From Hypomesus transpacificus (lineage: Eukaryota; Chordata; Actinopteri; Osmeriformes; Osmeridae): a stretch of 64,000 nucleotides of DNA. The notes beneath the pieces were generated by a model. That model saw nothing but the letters and a program-made list of their open reading frames with translations, had not been told where the DNA came from and did no database searches. This document shows, piece after piece, positions 23,895 through 35,800 of the stretch. The position numbers and the translations under genes were made by a program. Where the stretch lies: assembly GCF_021917145.1 (NCBI RefSeq), contig NC_061062.1:6468160-6532159 (forward strand), written 5' to 3'. The first letter of the stretch is position 1. Each line of letters starts with the position of its first letter.

Positions 23895-26800
23895 TCACTG
23901 CTCGGTGGGGCAGACCGCTCGGTCCTTGCAGCAGAAGTAGTGGACCACCACGCCGTTGGGATAGCGGGCGAAGGCGCTAGGCAGCAGAGAGAGAGAGGCA
24001 AATACATCTCCTTTTACTGCTGACAAAGTGAACTTAGATCAACATGGCCCTGGTCCTGGAGAGCTCTCAGTAGGTCCAGGAGCAGGGTGGGACGCATGCT
24101 GAATGAAGGCTGGGATAAGGCTGGGATGAGGGTGTAGCAGGGTGGGATGAGGGCTAGATAAAGGTTGGGACAAGGGTGGGAAGAGAGCCGGATGAAAGCT
24201 GGGATAAGGGTGGGATGAGGGCTGGGTGAGGGTGGGATGAGGGCTGGGTGAGGGAAGGAAGAGGGTGTAGCAGGGTGGGATGAGGGCTAGATGAAGGCTG
24301 AGATAAGGGTGGGAGGAGAGCTGGATGAAAGCTGGGATAAAGGTGGGATGAGAGCTGGAAAAAGGCTGGGATAAGGGAAGGAAGAGGGTGTAGCAGGGTG
24401 GGATGAGGGTGTAGCAGGGTGGGATGAGGGCAGGATGAGGGTGCAGCAGGGTGGGATGAGGGCAGGATGAGGGTGTAGCAGGGTGGGATGAGGGCAGGAT
24501 GAGGGTGTAGCAGGGTGGGATGAGGGCAGGATGAGGGTGCAGCAGGGTGGGATGAGGGCAGGATGGGGGTGTAGCAGGGTGGGATGAGGGCAGGATGAGG
24601 GTTACCTGTTGCCTATCTTCTTCTTGCAGACGCGGCAGGTCTTCTCCTCCGTGATGACACACTTGACCTGCTGGTGGTATATCCGCTCCTCCTGGACCTA
24701 CATACACACCTCACGTTTACCGGCCATGGCTAACACTGGGGACGCTGGGACCTAGTTGATATATTCATACAGCCCCCGTCCCCCCAATCCTTTTTCTAGT
24801 GAGGACCATAAGCGTGGGTGCGGGGTCTCTGTGTGTGTGTGTAGGGGGTCTCACCCGGAGGAACTCAGCCTGCAGGAGGCTTTTCAGGACCTGGTTGAAG
24901 CGCTTCCTCTGGGCCGTGTCCTCCAGCACACTCTCCAGGAACACGCCGATCTCGCGGATCTGAGTGTTGGCTGGCAGCAGGTTGATCGCCTAGGAGACAG
25001 ACGCGCCACAGGTGTCATGGCGACGCTCCTCGCTATCCCTTCCTCCCTCAGTGGCCCACTCCAGAGTTCAAACTCTGAGTCGTGCTGACTCAGTCACCCA
25101 CCTCTCAATAACACTTCTTTAGCCAGCTAGGTTAGCCATTGGAAAGCTTGCTTCAATGGGTGGGAGGTGTTTGAGGAGTGAGTTTAACCAGTTGCAGTAT
25201 TCAGACCTTACCTTCCCCCAGCGACGGCCCCTAGCGTGAGTATTGTAGTCAGGTTATGTTACTTTCCTGGAGGACACTAGCTCTGTTACTGTCCTGGAGG
25301 ACACTAGGTCTGTTACTCTAGTGGAGGACACTAGCTCTGTTACTGTCCTGGAGGACACTAGGTCTGTTACTCTAGTGGAGGACACTAGGTCTGTTACTCT
25401 CCTGGAGGACACTAGGTCTGTTACTCTACTGGAGGTCACTAGCTCTGTTACTGTCCTAGAGGACACTAGGTCTGTTACTCTAGTGGAGGACACTAGGTCT
25501 GTTACTCTCCTGGAGGACACTAGGTCTGTTACTCTACTGGAGGACACTAGGTTTGTCACTCTACTGGAGGACACTAGGTCTGTTACTGTCCTGGAGGACA
25601 CTAGGTCTGTTACTGTCCTGGAGGACACTAGGTCTGTTACTGTCCTGGAGGACACTAGGTCTGTTACTCTCCTGGAGGACACTAGGTCTGTTACTCTACT
25701 GGAGGACACTAAGTCTGTTACTATGGGGTAGGAAAGGGGAAGACTGGGTTCTATGTTATCAGGATGGATTACATAGAGGAAACATGATCCCTGTCCTGTC
25801 TCTGGGGAGAGGAGAGGGGGAAGGGGGGAGGAACAAGGGGGAGGGGTAGATGGAGAGAGAGAGACAGAGAGAGACAGAGAGAGAGAGACAGAGAGAGACA
25901 GAGACAGAGAGAAAGACAAAGAGAGAGAGAGAGAGAGAGAGAGAGGAAGAGGGATTAGAGAGAGAGAGAGATGCGAGAGAGGGGTGAGATGGGTGAGAGA
26001 CAGAGATGTCAGCATGTCCGCAGATGACCGAACAGCACACAGAGCACGGCAGAGCACATTGTTTCTCCTCGCAGGCTCCCGTCTAAAAGCATCCCCAGAG
26101 TCTCAGGTCCTCCCTCTCCCTCCGTCTGTGTGCCGCCCACTGTTTCCCCCTCTTCACGCCTGCATGTGTCACCCCCTCTCCCCCCGGCCTGTTGGCATGG
26201 CAGGCTGGGAGCTCGGCCAGGAGACATGAAAGAACAGCCACATAAAGGCCAATGAAGGAGCGCCGAGCAGGAGAGAGGAGCGGAGCAGGGGAGCAGAATA
26301 GAGGAGGATAAAAGAGGAGGATAAAAGAAGGGAATGAGGGCAGAGCAGAGAGGGAGAGAGCAAGGCGAGAGGAGCAGGAAAGAGGAGAACAAAGGAGAGA
26401 GAAGAGAGGAGAGCAGATGAACCCCCAGAACCTCCTGACCTCCGAACCTCCTGACCTCCGAACTTCCTGACCTCCGGACATCAAACCAGATGACCTCTAA
26501 CCCACGTCCCCGGTGACTCCCAAACACAATACCTATCCCTGAATCCTTGTGAAACCACACTGTACATTTCACCAGCAGGAACACTGACTAAAGGTCTCAG
26601 ATAACATAGAAGCACAGTTACCAGTGGAGGGATGCTGGGTTTGTCAGGATAAGATATGAAGCTAAAGTAAACAGCTGAGATATACAGTAGAACAAGGCAG
26701 AACTCCACAGCACCCAGTCACAAAAACATGTTTATGGTACAACATTTCATAGAGATTAAAGCATTTCATGCCAACAAACAATAAAACAAATCATAATAAA

Positions 26801-29800
26801 CAAATACTTTGAATACTAATGACAATGTTTCATTAAGCAGATGCCAAAGCAAGGTACAAAGGGGATTTGAACCTAGGACCTCTTGATCTGCAGTCCATTT
26901 CTCTACCACTGAGTTACAGCCATCCACCGAGTACATCTAAAAACATCAGACAGAGTCGGAATAATAAAACGTAACCAGAGACAGAAATATAAAGTGATAA
27001 GAGCATTTGACTTCAGATCAAGAAGTCCTAGGTTCGAATCCCCCGTCTGTACGTCGCTACGGATGAAAGCACCTGCTAAACGCCCCCCCTAGTGGCTGTT
27101 CAGGCCTCACCTTGGTGGTGTTGAGCTTGCTGTGGTGCAGCTCCAGCACCTGCAGGGCGGCCTGGAGGTTGGGCTGGGGCTCGCTCTTCTCTATCTGGAT
27201 GGGCCCCAGGCAGTGCACGTCAGGGGGGGACAGGTACATGCGCAGCAGAGACAGGTACACCTGGGGGGGGGGGGGGCAGCTGGGGTTAGCACACATGCAT
27301 GTAGGTGTGTTTGGGAGGGGGGGGGGTACCTGGAGGGGGCCATGAAGGGTGAGGTTTGACATCTGAGTTCAATTGTGAAGACCTGTGTGACAGGTGTGTG
27401 AATAGTTTGATTGGATTAGACGTGAGGGAGTGTTTCGAGAGAGAAAGGGGTGTTGTGAGAGAAAGGAGGTGTTGTGAGAGAGAAAGGGGTGTTGTGAGAG
27501 AAAGGAGGTGTTGTGAGAGAGAAAGGGGTGTTGTGAGAGAGAGGTGTTGTGGACTCACGTCTCTGTTCCCGTCGGTCAGCTTGTCATAGTGGCCGTGACA
27601 GTACCTGAGGAGAGAACAGCAGGACCTGTTACAACAAGAGCATCTCTTCAATCAACAGCGGTCAGCTAGTTGGGGGCAGAGGGGGGGGATGGGAGCAACT
27701 GTGTTTGTAGGTGTTTGTCAGTGAGTGTGGTTTGTATAGGTGTACTGCGTGTGGTGTGTGTAGGTGTGGTGTGCATGGTGTGTGCCGGATGTGTGTAGTG
27801 TGTGTGCGCGCGCACTCACTCCTCCGCCATATGTGTGTCCTTCAGTATGTGGACGTAGATGAAGAGAGCCTGTTCGTGTTTCCCCATCCTGCCTAGCAAC
27901 AAGGCCCTCTCCTCCAGCAGACCTGGAGACACAGCAGGGTCACAGTCAGGAGGGGACCGCCACAACACAGCCACAACACAGCCACAACACAGCCACAACA
28001 CAGCCACAACACAGCCACAACACAGCCACAACACAGCCACAACACAGCCACAACCATCCGGTCCTGCCGTCCAACCCAGCCAATCCTCACCATCGAAGGG
28101 GAAGTCACTGATGAGCTTGGCCGGCTCGTAGAAGGTGGACACCTCCAAAAAACACAGCAGCTTGTTCCGGAACTCCCCCAGCTCGCCCTCCTCCTTCCCA
28201 GCAGCCACTGGGGGCACTCCTAACAGACAGAAGAGCGTGAGGGTGAGAGGAGGAGAGGACCTTCAGGTCAGCAGGGCAGACGAGACGTCAGGCAGCAGGC
28301 CCACACAGAGGAAGGCCTTCGACGCCAGTCGAGGAGCACAGCGGTCACCCTTCACACGGCCCTGAGAGATGCCTAGGGGGGGCCCTTATAGGCCCCCCGA
28401 GAACTAGGATCACTAGGAAGAGACATTGATTGATTACCCACCGTAGTCAATTGTTAAAGTAAATCCCTCCTGGACACCCATAGAAAGGTAGATACTTCCC
28501 TGGCTGCTGCTAGCTCTATCAGGAGGACAATAACGTTTTTGGGAATTAAAGGTTGCCGCTATGTGTCTGCCATGTTGGAGGGGTGAGCAATTGCACGTAA
28601 TACTGGTTACTTATTGGAATACAATTCAGTTTACTGGTTACCAGTATCATGTTCAATTTCTTACACGTATAAGAAACCAACTTTCATGAAAATTGGTTCA
28701 GAATTAAGAAAGTGATAGTAGATTTCCTGGAGAAGTATGCATTGCTCATGACAAACTGTACATGTTTCCTCGTGGATTTGAACTGCTCCAAAATGGCCGA
28801 CACGCAGACACACGTCAAATCGCGGTCTCTCCCTTTCTATATCCACGATGGGCGCCAACATGGAGCCGGCTTTGGCTACCGGCATGAACTGCGGAATTTC
28901 ACGAGCTACCGTTAGCGGTTAGCTCCTCTAAGGTTCTGTCCGCATGCGGGCTGTGTGGACGTGGGCGGGGCCCCGGGGACCTACCCTCAGGCAGGGAGTT
29001 GAGGTATTGCTTCATGAGGCCCTGCACCCTCTCCAGGTACAGCTGGACCAGCACGTTGTGGAAGTGGGGCCCCTTCTCCTGCCACTCGTGCAGGATGTGC
29101 TCCAGGTAGGGGATGGCCAGCTCCTGGAAGCCCTCCCTCAGGAAGCCCAGCACCCGGTCCCTGGGGAGCGTCTCCACCTCCGGCAGGTCCTCCGTGAACA
29201 TCTGACCGCCAGAGAAGAACACAGCTCTGAGTCGGGGGACGGGGGGGGCTATACATGAGCTATAGTGGTAGGTTTAGCTTAGTGGTTGGAGCATTTGACT
29301 GCAGATGAAGACATTGCAGGTTCAAATCCTCGATCGGCACGTGTGTCCATCCATCTGCATGTGCAGCCACGCCTCCCCGGTCAGACTCTCACCTTCAGGC
29401 CGTCCTCGGGGCAGATCTTCAGCACCCAGGGGGAGAACTCAAAGATGATGCCCAGGTTCTCCATCCCTGCAGGGGAGCAGGGGGCAGATTAGAGTTAGGG
29501 GAGTACAGTGTAGATTACTGCAGTATCAAAGTAGATTACAGCAGTTTAGTGTAAACTACAGCAGTTTCGAGAATATTACAGCTGCAGCCAATAGTATAGA
29601 TTACAGGAGTACAGAGAAGATTAAACCAGTAGTAGTGTAGATTACAGTAGTTGTGGAGATTACAGCAGTCTAGTGTTGAATACAGCAGAGCGTTTACCTA
29701 GTCTCTGGAGGTACTGCACTGTCCTCTCATGACCCTTCAGGGGAGAGTTGGCCTTGGTGGACTGGTCTAGTAACACCTGGAGGGCTGAGGAGAGGGGGGA

Positions 29801-32800
29801 GGGAGGGGTGGGCACATGAGGAAACAAGGACAGGGCATATTCCGGAATGATGGAACACTGGTGTGTCATACTTGGAGTGTAATACAGCACTCCGTTTGCT
29901 CGGTTCAACTGAACGTGGACCTGGCAGACATACGCCAGGGTGTTTGCCCAAACCAGAACAGCTGGTCTGAGAAGCAGTAGGCAGAGAGATAACAGAACAG
30001 ACATAGAGGGAGGGGGAGAGAGCTAGGGTGGGGGGGGGGGGGCAGAGGGAGGGGAAGAGCGAGGAGAGAGAGAGATCTGACAGAGAAAAGGAGAGAGGGA
30101 GGGAGAGAGATATTTGAGAGAAAGAGAGAGGTAGGGATAGCGCTGGGAAAGGGGGAGAGAGGGGGTGAGGGAGAGAGCTCTGAGCGAGAGGGACAGAGAC
30201 ATATGAGAATGCGCGAGAAAGAGGGGAGGAGAGAGTGAGAGGGAGGGGGACAACAGCAGGATTACGGAACATTACGTCACCCAAGGAGCTTGTGGAGGAC
30301 TGATTAAAAACACACGCACCCACAATGCACCACCACATAACAATCCAAAGGACATGAAGGCAGCTATGATCTCAGAGGACAACACGGGTGGCCGTCAGAC
30401 GGATGCTCCTCTCCAGAACCAGAGGAACTCTTCTCCAGAACCAGAGGAACTCCTCTCCAGAACCAGAGGAACTCCTCTCCTAGCCTGCATGCTTCCACAA
30501 GATCCCCTCCCAGCATGGAGCTCTGATGGGTGCAGCTCAGCAGTAGAACATTCGACTGCAGATCAAGAGGGCCCAGGTCCGCTCTCCCCGCCACACCCAC
30601 CCACCCCCAGCCATACCCACCCCCAGCCACACCCACCCACCCACCCCCCAACCCCGCCCCCGCCACACCCGCCCACCGCCCGCCACACCCGCCCACCCCC
30701 AGCCATACCCACCCACCCCCCGCCACGCCCCCCCACCCCCCTCCATACATTTCTTGAGATAAAAGCGTCTGCTAAATGAACACATCAACTCAAACATCTC
30801 CTCCGGCCGTCACGGCCAAGACAACACAGCTGGCCTACATCAGCGTAAGAGCTGCATATCCAGCATACATAAAGACCCTCCATGTGTGGATCAGCTCTAC
30901 TGCCGGGGCAGTCAGCTTCAAACTCTCCCTGGAGGAGGAGGACGAGGGAGGGGATCCCTCGCCGTAACGCTCCCCCCCCCCCCCCCCCCGAGGTTTCTTC
31001 CATGGAGGATCGGTGCGACGGCTCGCTAAACCCCCCCAAACCCCAGATGAGTTCTGAGGGCGGGTGGCGCTGCGTACCTTTCTGGTGCAGGCCCTTCTTC
31101 TCGTACAGGATGATGAGCTCGCTGTACTTGTGGGCCTTCTTCAGCACGTACTCGCTCTCCTCGATGTGGCAGTGGTTGTTCTCCAGGCGCAGCAGCGGCG
31201 ACACCAGCGCCACGTTGGTCTGGAGGGGGGGGGGACACACCGGCTCCATCATCTTCATCACCATCACCCTCGCCATCATCATCATCCCCATCATCATCAT
31301 CCCCATCATCATCATCCCCGTTGACCCCCCCCCCCCCCCATTATCATCATCACCCTCGTCCTTATCATAATCGTCACCATCATTTTCATCAACTTAATCA
31401 TCAGTAGGGAGGTGTTCCATGCAGGGTTAGGATCAGACTGGGTTAGAGAGGTGTTCCATGCAGGGTTAGGGTCAGACTAGATTAGGGTTAGAGAGGTGTT
31501 CCATGCAGGGTTAGGGTCAAACTGGATTAGAGAGGTGTTCCATGCAGGGTTAGGGTCAGACTGGATTAGAGAGGTGTTCCATGCAGGGTTAGGGTCAGAC
31601 TGGATTAGAGAGGTGTTCCATGCAGGGTTAGGGTCAGACAGGGTTAGAGAGGTGTTCCATGCAGGGTTAGGGTCAGACAGGGTTAGAGAGGTGTTCCATG
31701 CAGGGTTAGGGTCAGACTGGATTAGAGAGGTGTTCCATGCAGGGTTAGGGTCAGACTGGCTTAGAGAGGTGTTCCATGCAGGGTTAGGGTCAGACTGGGT
31801 CAGGGTTAGAGAGGTGTTCCATGCAGGGTTAGGGTCAGACAGGGTTAGAGAGGTGTTCCATGCAGGGTTAGGGTCAGACAGGGTTAGAGAGGTGTTCCAT
31901 GCAGGGTTAGGGTCAGACAGGGTTAAGGTTAGAGAGGTGTTCCATGCAGGGTTAGGGTCAGACTGGATTAGAGAGGTGTTCCATGCAGGGTTAGGGTCAG
32001 ACTGGGTTAGAGAGGTGTTCCATGCAGGGTTAGGGTCAGACTGGATTAGAGAGGTGTTCCATGCAGGGTTAGGGTCAGACTGGATTAGAGAGGTGTTCCA
32101 TGCAGGGTTAGGGTCAGACTGGATTAGAGAGGTGTTCCATGCAGGGTTAGGGTCAGACTGGATTAGAGAGGTGTTCCATGCAGGGTTAGGGTCAGACAGG
32201 GTTAGAGAGGTGTTCCATGCAGGGTTAGGGTCAGACAGGGTTAGAGAGGTGTTCCATGCAGGGTTAGGGTCAGACAGGGTTAGAGAGGTGTTCCATGCAG
32301 GGTTAGGGTCAGACAGGGTTAGAGAGGTGTTCCATGCAGGGTTAGGGTCAGACTGGGTTAGAGAGGTGTTCCATGCAGGGTTAGGGTCAGACTGGGTTAG
32401 AGAGGTGTTCCATGCAGGGTTAGGGTCAGACTGGGTTAGAGAGGTGTTCCATGCAGGGTTAGGGTCAGACAGGGCAGCTAGGCGGTCTTACATGCAGGTA
32501 GCACTTCAGCAGGGTGGTGTCTATGATCTGCAGCAGCTTCTTCCTGCTCTTGATGGTGGGGGTTCCCTCCATGAGGGGGGAGGGGGTGGAGGGGTCTGAG
32601 TCGTTCAGCTGCTTCACCAGGTGGCTGCGTTTCTGCAAACACACAGACAGTTCCATCAGCAGAACTTCTCGCAGGGGGTCAGTCCAACATGAACTGAGAC
32701 ATTCATGGATATGCTCTCGCTCACTCTCGCTCACTCTCGCTCACTCTCGCTCACTCTCGCTCTCTCTCGCTCACTCTCGCTCACTCTCGCTCTCTCTCGC

Positions 32801-35800
32801 TCTCTCTCGCTCACTCTCGCTCACTCTCGCTCACTCTCACCAACCTGGGTGAGGTAGTCTATGAGAGCCAGGTGTGCCTTCTCCAGCTCTGCTCCAGACA
32901 GGGTGGGTAAAGGGTTGGGGTAGTGCAGCTGCTTCCGGTAGTCAGAGGGGAGCAGATCTGGGTACAGCCCAATCACATGGGTCGGGTCTGGGAACCAGGA
33001 ACACTCGGCATTAATACCACCATTAGCCATCTCGGGGTCTATAGACCCCATTACAATCAAGTCTATAAAAGGCCATTATAATCAAGGTTTTAGAACACCA
33101 TGAAACCAAAAGTGAGATTGAAGGTATATTAGAACCATTACAATCAGCTTTTATGAAGGTCATGAGAATAATTACAATCAAGTTCTTAACTCACACAGAA
33201 CAAAAAGCTACTTCACCTGTGCCAAGCTTGGCAAACACCTGCATGGAGTCATCAAACCTCCTCTGGCAGAACAGGTTGAAGGCATACAGGTTCTGGATGT
33301 GGTGGATCTGCTGGCGCTTGTCTCCATCCGAGTCGTCCTTCATCTTCTGGGAGACACACACACTGGGTTAGACCACGACGACAACACCTCCAGTCTGGTT
33401 CCACTCTCCACAGCCTTCTGGCATGGAAAGCCCACTACAAAGCTGTTTCCTCCTGCTAGGAAAGGCCCGGAGGAGGCTGGACGGAGCAGAAATGTGGAGG
33501 TACCGTGTCCTTTCTGCCCAGATCAAGCTTGAAGATTAAATATAAAAAGGTTCGGCTTTCTGAGATAGACCACAACTGTGTCTGGTTAAAATGCAGACAG
33601 TTCCTTGGCACAAACCACTGAAATACTGATTAAACTGGATTAAATATTTTCTTATTAGATCCATGATTTTCTGCTTTACTCCATCTGCAGTTTGTCTATG
33701 TCGCTTTGGACAAGAGTGTGTCCAAAGGCAATAAAATGTAAATAATCCAGTTATTTAGCCCAGTGATGTAACAATTTATCGTGTTAGTTACTGTGTTCGG
33801 GGGCCGTGTAGGGCTGTGTGTGGTGCTGTGTTTGGTGCTGTGTTTGGTGCTGTGTATGGCTGTGTTTGGTGCTGTGTTTGGTGTCGTGTTTGGGGCTGTG
33901 TTTGGTGGTGTGTAGGGCTGTGTTTGGGCTAGTTATCTCACCGCCAGCTGTAGCGCCAGCTCAAACTGCTTGTCCTGCAGCAGCTGTCTGATCTGGCTGG
34001 CGATGGACACGGGCACCAGTCGCCACACAAAGTGGTTGCTGGCAACATACACAATGTTGGGCCTGGGAATAGCAGGGGAGAGGAGAGAGAGAAGAATGTT
34101 TGTTGTGATAAAATGAAGCATAAAAGCATAAAGGCCATTATATTAAAACGGCAGGTTTCGAAATAGCCAATGGTTATCCCAGCATAACCTAGTAGTTGTT
34201 GTGGCATTTTCCCTGCTACCTCACTGCTTCAGCAGGGTAACAAATACAGTCAGGTTTTACTTTTGAGAGTACTTTTACTTACTAGATATGATTGTTGCAT
34301 CATTTGATTGGTTGGTATTGTTTTATTGGTTAGGTTCTAATCACGTCTGCAGTGATCAGACATGTTAAAGGCTGAATGGTGGTCGCCAGCCTTCGTTAGC
34401 CAATCAGAGCAGAGCCACAAGGAGGGGTGTCTCACCCAGCGGAGGTGATGAAGCGAGGTCTCTGGAGCTCCACACTCTGGACCAGCAAGCGAGGCTCGAA
34501 GGTCCGGATCTCCACGTAGCGGGGCAGGACAGCGATGATGTAGGGGGGCTGGTGCTCTGGGGTCGGGAAGGAGAGAGAGGGGGCTTAGACATCCAGGCTT
34601 CTGGGGCAGGAAATCCAGCTGGAGCCAGCTATCTAGACAGGCCTTGGAGGAGGCCCTGGGCTGGCTGGCTGCTCCACCCGGCTGCCATGACAGCAGGGAC
34701 GTGGATGACAGGAGAGGAGGGTTTGAGGCTGGCTGCACCTCATCCTGCCCTGACTCCAGCCAAAGCCACAACCTATGTCGGCGTTTATCACAAAGAGGAA
34801 ATTGGAAACCTTTTTGAAACCTGAAGGCTTTAAGGCTTCATTTCCCCTTCCATGCAGTCATTTCTGCATTCCAATGTGAATGAAAGGGGCCTATAAGAAG
34901 AAAGGGGGCCTAACTTTGCATTTTCTTTGTCACCAAAGGTAATTGGAAAACTGGGCATGTTTTCGTGGTCTCTGGGGTCTTGGTTGTGAGGTGAAAGAGA
35001 CTGTTTCAATCTCATCCAGCCTGCACACAGCCCACTCTGCCTGCGGAAAATATTGACATTACACCTAACATGTGTGTGTGTGTGTGTGTGTAAAGGGGAG
35101 GTAAAGTTCCTGTGTTTACCACAGTGCCTGTATGTGGAAAAAGGGCATTACTCATAAAACCAGCACCTTGCGTTACTCACAGCAAAAAACTGCATGACAA
35201 CATTCCCCAAGATCCCAGTCACACCTGGCAATGCATTATGGGAGGAACCTAGACTGACGTAATCATTTCCCCGGTCTTTACCCATGGCAATGGGGATGTC
35301 TGTCCAGTTGAGGGCGCACTTCTGGGTGCAGACCCCATCCTCGTTCAGCACCACCGTGAGGTCATCCTGGCCCACCGCCACCTTCCCATCAGCCAGTGGG
35401 GCGACCAGAGCCTCCAGCTGCTTGCCGGTGGGGAAGAGCTCCTTGATGGAGCCTCGCCCGTCCATCTGACAACACGGGACACGGACGATCATGCACTGTA
35501 GTCAGTTAGCAGACACTCGTTATTACAGTGTAGTCCTGGGCTCACATACAGTGTAGTATGCGTAAACTGAACACTACTGATCATGGAATCCGTCCATAGA
35601 ATGAACATTCTGTGAACATACTGGGCGAGTGTGGATGAGTGTAGACGGATGAAAAGATGAATGTGGATGAGTAGATAAGTGTGGATGAGTGTACATGAGT
35701 GTGGATGAGTAGATAAGTGTGGATGAGTGTACATGAGTGTGGACGAGTGTACATGAGTGTGGACAAGAGTAGATGAGTTTGGATGAGAGTGGATGAGTAG

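Noticed and set aside
24039..24707. 222-codon Pro/His-rich minus-strand ORF
   Set aside because: Minisatellite in VPS39 intron 23; only its first part overlaps real exon 23, in another frame.
28661..28885. 74-codon minus-strand ORF in VPS39 intron 17
   Set aside because: No recognisable domain and no splice continuity with VPS39; probably an interspersed repeat.
31496..32599. 367-codon plus-strand ORF with 13-residue repeats
   Set aside because: It is the 39-bp minisatellite of VPS39 intron 13 read in frame and then runs antisense through VPS39 exon 13; no domain or promoter.
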